A model generated the notes under the pieces. That model searched no databases, had not been told where the DNA came from, and was given only the letters and a program-made list of their open reading frames with translations. A program made the translations under genes and the position numbers. Shown one piece after another: positions 32,697-46,150 of a stretch of 64,000 nucleotides of DNA. Position 1 is the first letter of the stretch; each line of letters starts with the position of its first letter. The stretch is taken from NCBI GenBank assembly GCA_905220665.1, contig CAJNAR010000156.1, positions 558,001 through 622,000 of the forward strand, in the 5' to 3' direction. Source of the stretch: Albugo candida. Lineage: Eukaryota; Oomycota; Peronosporomycetes; Albuginales; Albuginaceae.

Positions 32697-33765
32697 ATGG
32701 AGACACGCTCGTCACCTTCTATGAAAGAGCTCCGTGCGATCGCTGCCGAGCGCGGACTCAAGTATTATCTTCATCTATCGAAACCGGAGCTCTTTTCTTT
32801 ATTACAACGCAAAGAAGGCGGCGGGTCCTCCACACAGCGACTCGATCTCAATATTGGAAACACTTGCTGCAGCAAGAAATCCTTTGCTTCTAGCTCAATA
32901 AATAAACAGTGGATGAAGGGAAGGCGTTGGAGTCTCCGTCTTTCACTGAAAAAACACAGTCTCAAAATCGGGGAAAGTTCCCGTAATTGTGCTAAAATGC
33001 GCAAACGACCGATCAACACAGTCGATCCGATTACGTTGGATGAGCTTGGACCGCATACCGTGAGATTTGATATTTATAGTAATTATTGAGCTTGATCTTT
33101 CTCTTCGCTAGTTTGAGATTACTCGTGCCAATGGATCCATTGTTGCCTACAATGTGGAGAATCTAGTGCAATACATTCTCGCAACTGGAGATTTTACAGA
33201 GCCTGAAACGCGAGTTCCATTTTCAGACGAGGATTTAGCCCGTCTTGATTATAAGGTGAAATGTATCCAAGTTGAAGATTTTGTCTCAACTGAAATTTTG
33301 ATGATATCAGGCAAAAGCTGCCAAATTGGACAAAGATAGTGTGGTGAATGCTAAGAAGAATAAACATATTTTCGACGAACAAAGAATCAAACGTGATGGA
33401 ATTTTGGGTACGAAGTTTTATTTTTCTGTATATTCGCTTTATAATTCTTTTTCTGAATCACAGCGCTTGAGCGATGTGCCGGAGAGCTCATTACGAACAT
33501 GCTGAACGTGATTGAAGGGGAAGATGCAGAAGACGGACAACTCAAATTGATTATCGATCTATTCCCATCGTTTGCATCAGTTTTCAATCAATTACGCAAG
33601 AGTGATTGTCACTACGCAAAGCAGTGTATGACTCATTTCCACGATTTTCTGATTGGGCCACCGAATCGCCCCAATGTTGATCGTTGTGGTCTTCTTCCTG
33701 CGGTTTTAGAATTTTTAGATTCTGTCCTTAAAGAAAAACAAAATGAAAGCGCTTTTGGCTTTTAA
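32697..33765 (+). CDS. SAP-like domain protein of unknown function
   Basis: Four exons (32697-33059, 33112-33255, 33311-33407, 33464-33765) with introns of 52, 55 and 56 nt give 301 residues. Residues 8-36 (MKELRAIAAERGLKYYLHLS and KPELFSLL) look like a SAP helix-extension-helix DNA-binding motif. A basic stretch follows. Then comes DPITLDELGPHTFEITRANG across the first splice, with YNVENLVQYILATGDFTEPE, which resembles a U-box-like or zinc-free RING fold with the typical DPIT start and a later ETR-like segment. A charged region (KLDKDSVVNAKKNKHIFDE) leads to an all-helical C-terminus (ITNMLNVIEGEDAEDGQLKL). U-box E3 activity is possible but not shown. All junctions are in phase. Confidence 0.75.
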
Positions 33766-33891
33766 AAATGAGATGACGTTTTTACTTATTCTTGAAAAGG
33801 ATTGGTTACCATTCTGCCATCGCGTATTTTCATTGGGTAAGAGGCTAGATTTGCGGTTGTTATTGGCTGAGCTCGACTGTTGCATCCATAA

Positions 33892-36134
<2,243 letters not shown>

Positions 36135-36163
36135 TACACTGATAACACAATTTCAACCAATAT

Positions 36164-36460
36164 GTGTCCATGAGTCGGAAGAAAGCGGTTTGGTCGCCAA
36201 ATGAGTTGCGTCAGTTTTCGATTTGCACAAAAAGTATGGCACACGGTGGGATAAATTCACTGAGATATATGTTTATTGATCGCTGGAGGAGATATCGGCA
36301 TTGTATGAAATCCAAAAGGACTATTTATCGCTTCCGGAAACTACTGCGGAAGCTTTGCAGGCGATCGTAAATAAGTATTATCGCAGTTTGGACACCGTGC
36401 CGTATGGGCACGTAAAGGCGCACATTTATGGAATTGATGATTTTGAATACGACGAATAGA
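36164..36460 (+). pseudogene. Myb/SANT-like relic or mis-spliced small gene
   Basis: One frame reads MSRKKAVWSPNELRQF. A second, shifted by one base from about 36213, reads FDLHKKYGTRWDKFTEIY, then a TGA, then LEEISALYEIQKDYLSLPE, ending HIYGIDDFEYDE at a TAG near 36460. Together they resemble one SANT/Myb repeat followed by a helical tail. No intron of normal length fixes both the frame change and the stop. It is therefore a decayed gene, or the sequence has errors. Confidence 0.4.
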
Positions 36461-36830
36461 AACTTCGAATCAAACTGCACTCATATCTTTCAAATGCAAA
36501 GTCGAAAAATAAAACAATAGGATTTTGTCAGCGAAAAAAGTCGACTCGTATCTGTAAAACATTTTGAGCTCCTTGTAGCTTTTTCATTCGACATCTCATT
36601 GTAGAAACCTGACTTTGTGGAGCTATCTCATGCAGGAGCTGCATTTCTTTTGAATTTTAAAGCGTTGAGACCCTAGAAGAGCGGTCTCCCATGGTTTCAG
36701 TGGTTCTATTTATTCTTGATGATTCATTCTTTGCTCATAATGAGTTTATTGAATGCCTTAGTAATCTCCGATCTCAACGAGAATGTGTCCACTTTTTTAC
36801 TGTATGGATATTCAAGCAAATGAATAGATA
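36461..36830. other. Intergenic, no gene seen
   Basis: AATAAA occurs near 36510, a possible polyadenylation signal of the upstream transcript. Nothing else was recognised. Confidence 0.35.
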
Positions 36831-37380
36831 ATGGAAGCAACTCATAAGTGGTCATCCATTCGCGCGTCAATAGACCATCCACGTCGTCTGAGCGGTAAGA
36901 AAAAGAACGACTCCAAGCTTCTCGTAAGTCGCATAAAACATACCGGCGAGGTTCGTTGTATCACAATTTCGACTGCAAGCTGACAGATTTGGTACAGGCA
37001 ACCGGCTAAAAAGATGAAATGATGAAACATTTTCGCGAAGGAAAGAAAGGATTGGGTACAGCCTATCCATCATCCTCCAGTACTCAATTCGTTGCGGTAA
37101 TTGCGATCCCTGTCGACGATCATGGTGAGATCAAAGCAGCGCGTACTGTCAAATTTGACGTTATTCACTGCAGTTGTCATGTTAAATTGGACAAAGACGA
37201 CCATAGCACCGCTGTCAATCTTGTTGGAGACCGAGGAGCAACTCTATCAGAAATGGACGCGATTCCATCGCCAGGATTATCAAAGTTTTCTTCAACCCGT
37301 TTACGAAAGATTCACGGCGTTGTACTTGAGTTGCTAATGCTCAGGCGTAAAGAGCATCTTTTGATTGCCATTTAGTTATT
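36831..37380 (+). pseudogene. Possible multi-exon gene or relic, unknown
   Basis: From ATG 36831 a 50-codon frame reads MEATHKWSSIRASIDHPRRL and runs to a TGA near 36983. A frame ending near 37335 reads SILLETEEQLYQKWTRFHRQ, then DYQSFLQPVYERFTALYLSC. Both ends look like protein, but the middle changes frame and I found no consistent splice sites. There is no recognised domain. It may be a small gene with missed introns or a decayed one. Confidence 0.3.
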
Positions 37381-38022
37381 TCAACAACGAAATGCATCTA
37401 ATCGAGGTGTAAAGAAGCAAGCAAACTGGTTGAGGCGGATTGGACGTCACAAATCAGTATTTCAATGCAGAGTTGGTAACGCTAAGAGAGGGAGGAAATG
37501 GTGAGCTTCAGGCTAATCATCAGTACTGACAGTGACGTCGTACTGGTAATAGAGCCCAGGCCCACGCATGCAACCTGACCATCAACGACTTCAACTGGAG
37601 TAGATCGAGGATATGTGAAAATGGCGATGAAGTATGGACCTAAAGTCATCGGACAAATAAAGAAATCGAATTCCGACATGGTTGCTGACTATGTGACGCG
37701 AGACACAAAAGATGTCATCGCAGGATGCACAGCATTGTTTGCCTACATCTGCACCGACGAATATATAAAGCATATCCCGTCCACACTGTCAAAAAAATCC
37801 TGCATGAAATGATGACAACGATACAGCTCGCCACAGTGAGAATGTCGCCTTGCACATGAGATCAAAGCAATCGCTGAGCAGATTCAGACCACACTATGAT
37901 CAATTATGATTGATTTTTCGTCGTAGAGAAAATTCTCACGATGTACTGACCAAATGCCCGTCATAATATATGCCTTCATTCAGTTGAGAAAAAATTCTTG
38001 CGCATTTACTGACATTATCGAA
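37381..38022. other. Gene-free stretch with short frames
   Basis: A frame at 37615-37812 (MKMAMKYGPKVIGQIKKSNS...) has no recognised domain and may be part of the preceding relic. No repeats were seen. Confidence 0.3.
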
Positions 38023-38799
38023 TTACGTCCCCTTTACCTGTGGTCCACGATAAGGAGCGCTCTGAACATGAAATTCTGTGGGAATGTACTTTTTTAATCG
38101 ATAATACTGCTTCCCCATAAGTGATACTGCTTCATCATCTACTTTATAATAGCTGCAATCCCTTCCTTCCTCTGTGTTGTATGGAGGTGCCAAAATATCA
38201 AATATTGCGCATCCTTCTTTATCATCGGCTAAAAATTCATGAAGATTTCCACAAGTAGGACTCAGAGCTGTTGTGCATGGAGCAGAAATAATAGAATCTT
38301 GACGCAAGATTCCAAGCAGTCCATCTTCGCTTTTCAGTTGTACAGGATCAAACGATCGTATTCGGAGAGAGCCATATAGAATACGCGATATGACCGTCAT
38401 TCCAGGGTGGTCATGAAGAGGAATAGAAGCTCCAGGAGACAATACAAAGATTCTGGATGCAACACAAGTGAGTGTGAGGGCATGCAGTGAAGTATTTGAC
38501 GTTCCTTACCCCATCGAAACGCTTTCATTTTCCCAAACATGCTGATACTTGACGGAAGTTGAACTAAAATTATCTATTGGACGCTTTTCTGGGAGATTGA
38601 CTACTAGTTTATGGTGAGTACAGGTAACAGGATCTTGTTGAATGAAGGACGTACAATGCTCTGGTCCGAGATTTTTGCATAGTGAAATGATACTTTCGAC
38701 TTCCTCCGCTTTTAAACGCCCTTTCCGATTCGAATGGAGAAAAAATTGTAATTTGTTACGTAGTTTTAGAAGCAATTCCTTTCCAACGGAAAATGCCAT
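38023..38799 (-). CDS. ADO: ADO/PCO-type thiol dioxygenase (2-aminoethanethiol or N-terminal cysteine oxidase)
   Basis: Enzymes of this family use non-haem iron and O2 to oxidise cysteamine or N-terminal cysteines, the latter acting as an oxygen sensor linked to the Arg/N-degron pathway. Two exons (38510-38799 and 38023-38452, intron 57 nt, GTAAGG...ATCCAG) give 239 residues. The splice creates SMGIFVLSPGASIPLHDHPG. The pair of iron-binding histidines is in PLHDHPGMTV, and the third is in TCGNLHEF. SRILYGSLRIRSFD is the family's cupin strand. The later YYRLKKYIP and C-terminal Pro-rich segment match the family. The protein contains an N-terminal helical region (LLLKLRNKLQFFLHSNRKGR) of the usual length. 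Substrate choice cannot be told from the sequence. Confidence 0.9.
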
Positions 38800-41546
38800 T
38801 GGATTCGAAGTGAATGCTGAACACAGGAAGCCCTTCTACTGTAAGTGCATTCTTTATATTACCATACCCTTTCGAAAACGGAATAAACCAATTTTGATAA
38901 TGTACAAAGAGAATTAGCAAAATCGACCCACCAAAGTTGATAAAGTTGATTACAAAGCTAGAAACACACTCACTTTGCTTTAGCTACAAAACACAGTCAG
39001 CTTGAACGCAATAATTGCAGAATACAATTCAATCCATTCAAGACGAAGAAATTCAATCAGCGCCTAGCAAAACGCCCGGGCCTATAGTTATTATAGTGTA
39101 TGAAGGGATTACAATTCGACGAAGAATTCAGCTGTCGTGAAGTCGGAATGATAGATTGTATTTCCTACATGCATATTGCTGTGGAGATAGAAAAGCAATC
39201 AAAGAGACCTTTTTTCCCATGCCGCACAAAATAAGCAAGCACTTTGTGATCCGGAGATCACAGAAGCAGTTCTCCCGTCTGCTGCATCTGTGAACAGGAA
39301 GAAAAGTAGATTTCGTATGGACTCTTGTTGATTGAAGCCTAAAGGTTTCACCTATGGGATTGCACCCGAAGAGGATTCTGCGATTTACACTCCTCTTCCC
39401 CTATGATCAAGTGCAATAGAAAAATGCTGCTGGCTTCTGAGATGTTCAACATTACACTCACGCCAACAAGCGACAATGGAAAATCTCGAAACAGAATTTT
39501 CTTTTCAGAGGTTCCCAGTGCTTAATGAACCATTAAAGAAGCGAAGGGAAAGCGATCATCAGATGTCATAAACTGCATACAGTCTCAGTCATCAAATAGA
39601 GGAGAGCCCTCATTGCTTAGAGTGTTTAGTTTGAAGGAGAACGTGCAAAATATGATGCCAGATTGAGCATTATGAAAGGACGTCTTTCAGATAACTAATT
39701 AGCTGAGAATCTGGAAACATTGCCAGCTTATTATTTGGTCGACCTTCTATTCTGCTTTTCAAATGGAGAGTAGTGGAGATGCTGTATACCAACCTGTCGA
39801 ATCAACATCAAATGCCTCTTCACAAGTCAAGTGCGACCGTATCTGTATCATCGATACATACTAGTGAAATGGTGAGATAAATGTGAAAGTTTTCAAATGG
39901 GGTGTGCACAAGTCAACCTATTAATTTGTGTGTTTCAATCGAGAAACACGCATACGATATCGATGACCCAACTACAATAAGAATCTGCAAACGCATAGGA
40001 TATTAGATGCTATCGAATGATATGTAATTGTAGCATGTACCCTGGCGCAACGCGAATAGAGCGTCAAGAGCGCACTTTGAATCATAGAGCTGTGAAAAAC
40101 AAACGCGTCCGGGCGTAGTGCATAAGAAAAGCTTTTTCATGCCCGCTTGACCTCAAGCCAGAAAAATTAATCAGTAGGGCACTATATACCACTCATAGCA
40201 GCTTCTGGGTACAGACACTTTATCATGTACTATAAGCCGCTGGGTGCGCGAGGGAAAAGAATTCGGCTGTGTGTATAAAATAGGGAAAGGGATAATGTGC
40301 AAAAGAGTCGCGCGCAGCAAACAAAATCAGGGCAGGATTCAGTTGATCAAATCATGCGAGTACGGCCGACTGGAAGATTGAGGCAGTCCGATGGGCCGTG
40401 ACCAAGTGTAGCTAAGCCTGCGCCATGATTCGAACAATCGATGAAGCATCGCTTTACCTGATGCTTGGTCACGGTCACCACGGAGTACGAGGCACATTGG
40501 TAACGCAAAAAAGCTCGACTCAGGCTGGTTTCACTATGTACTTGCACCTGCTCCAAAGCGTCTCTTGAGACTTAATTTCTGTACCTGATGATGGGATAAT
40601 AAATCCTCGGGCTCAAAATAGGTGCAGGCAAAATGTCTGTCTGAATGCTGTTGTAGCCATTATCACTTCTAAGAAGTCTTTCATGCAAATGGCTGCAATT
40701 AGAACTCGATAGTAACAAAACGAAATATAAATGCTATGTGTGATCTATAGAATGGAGAATTTCATTGGAACTGTATGCATCCACATGAACCCATCAAGAG
40801 ACTGCTTCTCAAGCATGCATCTCTACACCAAACACGAAACAGCACGGATATTTTTTTAGTTGTGATGAGGGACTAATTTACCGAAATTTTGATGCGCTCA
40901 TGATGTTTTTACTGAGGCGGTGATGTTGATGATGATACACTTACGCTCCAACAACCCGAAACGAGTCTTCTATGCACTTACATTGAGAATACTTGGCTGA
41001 TAGAACATCTCTTATTTATTTATTAGTAGTCTTTTGATTTCATATGATGCCCTGCAGTTCATTTGAGATATTTTTGCACAAATCTGTCTCCAAATATTCT
41101 TTGACAGCTGTATGTACTTGTATTCATCTGGGTAATTTATGTGATTTCTTCACTTCAATGAAGCTTTTCTCAAACCAGTGGGATCATGAAACCATATAAC
41201 ACGCAACTGTCTAATGCTAGTGAATGCTGGACGACCTTTGTACTCCAAGGTACCAAGCAAAGTTCTTCGGAATCAATGTATCTTATAAGTATGATGTGTA
41301 ACCAGCAATCTGTTTCAATGTAATTCGACGAGTGGCTTGCATTGTGTCTCCTACCCTCGTGAGTACTGCGAATCAGGTGGAGAAATGAGGAAGAATAATA
41401 TACCTGCTCATGAAACGGAGGAACAACTCATTGTTGAAAGAAAAATCGGCCTGGTGTATTAAATTGATAAATAGAGGCTTGAGTGACTCGCAATAGTACA
41501 AAAACATCAATGAACTATCATAATCAATTCAAATTTTGACTATATA
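38800..41546. other. Gene desert of about 2.7 kb
   Basis: Almost no open frame over 60 codons exists on either strand; the only one (40347-40556, minus) has no recognised motif. No tandem repeat, LTR or RNA gene was seen. This marks the sharp right edge of the gene island. Confidence 0.5.
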
Positions 41547-42388
41547 AGCCCATCTGGTAAATCATGCGAACAATACATGTCGTGTTATGAGAAATGTTCT
41601 TCTATGCGATACAATCGTGGGGAGTGTGGTAAGGTGGGTGACCCCACCGATGTGGGGTGACCTATATTAGTCATTGCACACCGCAGTCTTCCTGTCAAAT
41701 TAACTTTACCCCACTGCACAATACAATTTGTCTCTAATTCAGCTTCTAGATGATATATTTCAACTCAAATGTAGGCTTCGTCTTGGACATGATTTTCTAA
41801 AATGCTTCCTTCGGGATCATCCTGGTAGTTGAATACTTCCCGTATATAGATACGTAGATAAGATAGATTGACGGCCTTTTCCGCATTACACAATAACTTA
41901 TCAAAATGCTTCAGAATACGATAGCTCGTTAGCACGTCGTGTCAGATGCAAATTTTTTATACCCGTAATTAAAACTAAATAATATAGGCTCCGATTACTC
42001 CGAAGCGCTAAAGTAATGAGCTATCTATGGTTGAGATAGTGTTACTGTTCAAATAAGTATCAATAGACGGATCTATTCGAGAAGAGCAACTCGTGCAGAA
42101 CGGATAAATGGCGCTCTAGGAATTATCCAAAAAATGCAGCAGCAGGGCAAACAGTAATCTTGCTAGAAATGGAGCGAGAATATCATCTAGAAGTTGAATT
42201 AGAGACAAATTATATTGTGCAGTGGGGTAAAGTTAATTTGACAGGAAGACTGCGGTGTGCAATGACTAATATGGGTGACCCCACATCGGTGGGGTCACCC
42301 ACCTTACCACACTCAACACGATTGTATCGCATAGAAGAACATTTCTCATAATTCGGCATGTCTTGTTCGCATAATTACCAGATGGGCT
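41547..42388. mobile_element. Foldback/MITE-like element with terminal inverted repeats of about 210 bp
   Basis: The left arm (41547-41757) and right arm (42180-42388) are inverted copies of each other over about 210 bp with few mismatches. Both contain AGCCCATCTGGTAA at the outer end, TGAGAAATGTTCTTCTATGC, GATACAATCGTG, then GGTGGGTGACCCCACC and AGTTAATTTGACAGGAAGAC or its complement. The loop of about 420 bp has no long open frame. Each arm contains a smaller GTGACCCCAC/GTGGGGTGAC hairpin. A third, diverged copy of one arm lies at 56519-56740. No transposase is present, so it is non-autonomous or a by-product of local inversion. Confidence 0.85.
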
Positions 42389-42433
42389 CCCACTTATGTC
42401 CAGCTGAGAAACTGAGATGGATTTTGCGTTGTA

Positions 42434-42685
42434 TTAGCAAAGACGATGAGTCGAGCAAAGATGAAGGTGCCAGAAACCATTTCGGATTACATGTGTCCCG
42501 GTAAACCCCAATTTAAACCTAAAACTGAACATAATTTCTTTTTGGCATTTTGTTTCAGTATAATGCACGCCAACGACATCATTACCAGCCGTTCCGCGAA
42601 CGCAGTATGTGCGATTGCATTTTAACTTGATGAAGTCAGATTGTTCACCAGGTCTTTTTTCTACCTTGCACACCCTTCTTTTCAT
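42434..42685 (-). pseudogene. Relic of a Cys-rich unrecognised protein
   Basis: The frame is open from a GTG at 42742; the first ATG is at 42685. It reads VMKRRVCKVEKRPGEQSDF, KLKCNRTYCVRG, then GVHYTETKCQKE, ending FWHLHLCSTHRLC. The other arm of the duplication (56113-56331) reads GGKEVGAHGRKN and SVHHTGTNCRKK at the matching place. Seven cysteines in about 83 residues suggest an extracellular protein, but no signal peptide is visible here. It overlaps the foldback element flank. Unknown family. Confidence 0.4.
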
Positions 42686-43178
42686 TACCTCGTTTCCTGA
42701 CTTCAGCAAGAGAGCCACGAATCTGTTGTAATCTACGTGCACACTAAAAGCACATGTATCGCCATGTAATATATGCTCTACATAAATAATGATACGATAG
42801 CTAGCAATATTTTCTGGTTGTTTTCCCGCTTTACTTTATCCTTTGATAAGCACCTAGCCAAGTCAATGTCATCTAGGCTTTGCTTCAAACTTGAGATACA
42901 AATATACTCCGCTTTTTAATTCTTCGTGCAAGCTCTGAGTAGCCAGCGATCACTTTTATCGCGCGTGTATCACCAAGTGCATCAATACTATGTTCGGATT
43001 CGACCGCCATGTTATATTCGGAGCACCCTTACACTGATACCAATCACCATTCCGTGTCACAAAAGAGGTTATTGCAAGATCCTCATTAGATGTGTCACAT
43101 GGACATGTTCATGCTTTATAAGGTAATTATGCTGGATGGAAGCAAGCTTTATAAATCTATGTGACCCAGTTATTCGAA

Positions 43179-43523
43179 TTATGGGTCACGAAAGGCTCTA
43201 TCGATTTGCATCGCAATCCGAAGCAACGTCGTCTCAGAATCACAATAGAAGCTACCGGGTCGAACACATTTCCATTTTGGAAGTACCTTCTTGATTCTGC
43301 TCACTATCGCATTTGCATATGCCAATTGATGCAAATGCAAGATTTGTGAATAGCGCATGATTCTTGAAAATTGTAGCTGGCATCGCTCGAGACTTGTATA
43401 TATCTTCATCTCCGTGATCCAAACATTGCATGAAGTCTGGGTTAATCGACACTTAGGCCATAAAAGAATTGGTAAGATATACCAACTCATTTCAACTACC
43501 TCGACCAAATTTACATTAGCCAT
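43179..43523 (-). pseudogene. Relic of an unrecognised protein with hydrophobic N-terminus
   Basis: ATG 43523 opens MANVNLVEVVEMSWYILPIL, partly hydrophobic, followed by Cys-containing text and ending LLRIAMQIDRAFRDP. The plus-arm copy (55442-55711) keeps LLRVRIKIDRAF and SFIKLAFIQDNGPVDSCIIS. Another frame in both copies carries DHGDEDIYKSRAM / DHGDGGVYKFRAM, so I cannot tell which frame is the ancestral one. Confidence 0.35.
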
Positions 43524-44344
43524 AAAAATCCATATTCGGCGCTTTTACCTATGCTGAAAGACGAATAAATCCTAGTCTTCCTTCGACCCTTCCGCGTTCG
43601 GCAAATTAGACAAGTATGGACGAAGTTACTTCTTTCATCATCCGAGGATGTAGTGTGACACTATCTTAGGCTTTAGAATACGGCACGTTGTAGCAATTTC
43701 ACCATATCGACTAACGAGCAACCGTTATCTGAGCTCAGGGAGTCCATATAATGCATCAGCTTTTTACGAGAATCTGCGTTTCCGTACGGTTTCATTATCG
43801 AGATGAAGGAATCTTTAAAAGGGTTTTTATCAATTATGGCGGACTTCTCGGTTCGCTCGACACGACATGTCAGCCATTGTGCAAACGATGGACGGCGGCC
43901 CATAGATGCGATACACTAAATGTGTTGGTGCGACAGCGGGGGCTTTGGCGATTATAGTAGAGGCAGCTTCGCACTTTAACGAGAATTATTTGCAAGCTTG
44001 CCCCAGGAGTTGAAGCAAATCAAATTACATGTCTCATCCCAGTGCGAAAAAAAATCAAAACGAGACCTAATCAGCAGCCACCACTCTTTTATAATCGCGA
44101 CTTTGGGACGGGATCAATCATGGCACTTTCTAAGAATTTATTGGAAGACTGTACGAGGAAAATTACCTTTACTTCGATACCGCAAAGTATCGATACAATC
44201 AAGAGCTCAAGATCACTATCTTTTGAGTCAAAGGAGGTATGCTTTGACGCACCTCGTACAGCATGACATAAGAATTCCACTCGAGTTTTACTTGTGTCGG
44301 AACCCAGCTAGTATATTAACAAAGCTATCCCTTTCAGCAGAATG

Positions 44345-44713
44345 CCTACCTGGTGCGCACGATTGGTAAAAATATTAGACCAAGAAAAAGTAAAGCTGGT
44401 TCAAGTTGAGACCGCTTCTCATTTTTGCCACGCTCTCCGAAAACATTACGCGTATGATCGTGAAGAGTATTGATGCGCATCGAACAAGCATCTTCTCAAC
44501 ACCGACTCTAGCTCACGATTGTGTTTTCAAACAGATGGCAAGATCGAGGTATCAAAGAAGGTCTGGATGGTCTTGTATGGAGATCTCGAACAGCATCCAA
44601 ACATGACTCTCATCATTATCAATACTTGCGGAAAGCTCTTTGATGGTCTCGGGAGCCGCATCAAATTTGGAACGGATTGCTATTACGGACCGGCTGTTTT
44701 CGGATACTTCTAA
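44345..44713 (+). pseudogene. Coding relic, unrecognised
   Basis: One plus-strand frame reads TWCARLVKILDQEKVKLVQV, ASHFCHALRKHYAYDREEY, a TGA, then FQTDGKIEVSKKVWMVLYGD, ending at 44713. Its composition is protein-like, but no domain is recognised. It lies on the strand opposite to the other relics of this arm. Confidence 0.35.
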
Positions 44714-44847
44714 TGGACGGATAAAGTCGGCTCTGGTTATTTCTGATGAGATTTTTGTGTTTTTTGATAGACAATTGGCACGTGCCGTGTTAGTTAACGA
44801 TTTTCATAGGACACTCCCAATGCACTTTGAGACATAGCGATCTCGAA

Positions 44848-45084
44848 TCACCAGTCGTGGCAAAAAGCGCTGAGGTACAAGTGCAATAAGATGCATTGAC
44901 CTCGTTCTTCTCCTTTTGTCAAATCGAACATGGAAGCAGCGGCAGTCGATGAGGGTACTGGTACAGGGTCAGACACGTCATTTGCATCTACTATGACGGA
45001 AGGAGCGGGATTGTTCAAGTGACTCGATGTATTGGATTTCTTTACAACCATTCGATAGACGGTAGGGCAACCATCCGAAATCAC
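44848..45084 (-). pseudogene. Coding relic paired with 53410-53646
   Basis: The minus-strand frame contains VDANDVSDPVPVPSS and SMFDLTKGEERG. The plus-strand frame at 53410 reads MDATDESILAPVPSSS and SMFCLTKNKKKK. The match in sequence and position supports common origin in the segmental duplication. Function is unknown. Confidence 0.45.
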
Positions 45085-45085
45085 G

Positions 45086-45623
45086 AGATAAAGCGTGTGG
45101 TGTACAAGGAACTGCTATGGCGAGTTCTAAGTTGGTCGAGAGGGATGGATCATGATTCTAGAAAAGCATGGGATATGATAGGTATTTGCTGGATTCATGA
45201 TCGATGTGGCAGTAGGGATGTATGGTCACAAATAAGTGCAGGATACTACAGAGTCCTCGATGGAGCACCCTTATCAACTGGTATGAGCTACAAAATAGGA
45301 TCATCGGATAAAGTCAATGAATCGTCCAATGCGCGGTGGTTGTAGCTGAGAGTGCTGACTTGTATAAAAGGAGATTGTGGCATCGAATAGAGAAATCACA
45401 TGGGTTGAGGAGTGCAGTGTTGTACAAGGAGTGTTTGAGCAAATGGTAGTCAGAAACGAAGGATTAAGACTGTAAACTAAATCAATTAAAAAAATAAAAA
45501 ACGGACTTATTGAGAAAATTGTGACGCGTGGTCAGACAGACAGACAGACTAGAACGCGGAGTTAGCGCTATGGGAAAACTGAACGGCACCACGCACCTTA
45601 TCCCTCAATGGTGTTGCAGGTCG
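45086..45623. other. No gene recognised
   Basis: The tail of the 45019-45345 frame lies here, without a recognised motif. A short GACA repeat is present near 45535. Confidence 0.35.
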
Positions 45624-45788
45624 TCAATTGCTGATCTGACAAATAGGGTCAGACGGGTTTGTTGTACAGTATTCTATGTAACACTCCTTATTGCCACGTG
45701 TACTTCGACAATCACTTCCTGAAACCGATATGAACATGACCATAGTAACGACGGCGAGTAGGACAATGAGGGAGTTGAAGATTGACAT
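45624..45788 (-). CDS. Small secreted cysteine-rich protein (effector candidate)
   Basis: ATG 45788 opens a 54-residue protein. Residues 1 to about 25 (MSIFNSLIVLLAVVTMVMFI and then SVSGS) form a textbook signal peptide with a small-residue cleavage site. The mature part of about 30 residues starts DCRSTRGNKECYIEYCTTNP and ends DPICQISN, with four cysteines that could make two disulfides. The frame is open 22 codons further upstream, but the inner Met gives the signal peptide. It lies alone in a repeat-rich, gene-poor region, the usual setting of plant-pathogen effectors. I do not recognise a CHxC, CCG, RxLR or Crinkler motif. The role is inferred from form and context only. Confidence 0.5.
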   Translation of the reverse strand: MSIFNSLIVLLAVVTMVMFISVSGSDCRSTRGNKECYIEYCTTNPSDPICQISN

Positions 45789-45946
45789 TCTTTTGTGCTT
45801 GTAGCAGGTAAATTCCAAAATGAAGTGTATCCCGAGCTTGAAAGTTTTGAACATTCGGGTTCAGTTTCGTTCTAGCCATTTCTGCATTATTTCTAGCTGT
45901 TCTGTGAATTCACCAATCAGACTCAGTAATATTGGTAAAAGGGAAA

Positions 45947-46150
45947 GGCGGCAAGGAAAGTCAGGCGAAAGGCGAAAGGTGGCAAGAAAACGCAGATGGT
46001 AAGGGAGGGTCGAGAGAAAAAGTCAGAGGAAAGGCGGCAAGGAAAGTCAGGCGAAAGGCGAAAGGTGGCAAGAAAACGCAGATGGTAAGGGAGGGTCGAG
46101 AGAAAAAGTCAGAGGAAAGGAACGGCGGCAAGGAAAGTCAGAGAAAAGGG
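45947..46150 (+). repeat. Tandem repeat, purine-rich, about 86-bp unit
   Basis: Unit starts (GGCGGCAAGGAAAGTCAG) lie at 45947, 46033 and 46124. The first two units are almost identical (86 bp), the next junction carries a 5-bp insertion, and the third is partial. The open frame of 78 codons here is a by-product of the stop-poor purine repeat. Confidence 0.9.

Larger units (their letters stand above)
42200..45085 (-). repeat. Left arm of a diverged inverted segmental duplication
   Basis: Read on the minus strand, this segment matches 53400-56740 on the plus strand at four or more places in the same order: 45015-44925 with 53410-53500, 43430-43130 with 55370-55620, 42720-42470 with 56110-56340, and the 42388 arm with 56519. 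Spacing differs by a few hundred bp, so indels have accumulated. It contains only relics of coding frames. Confidence 0.7.
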
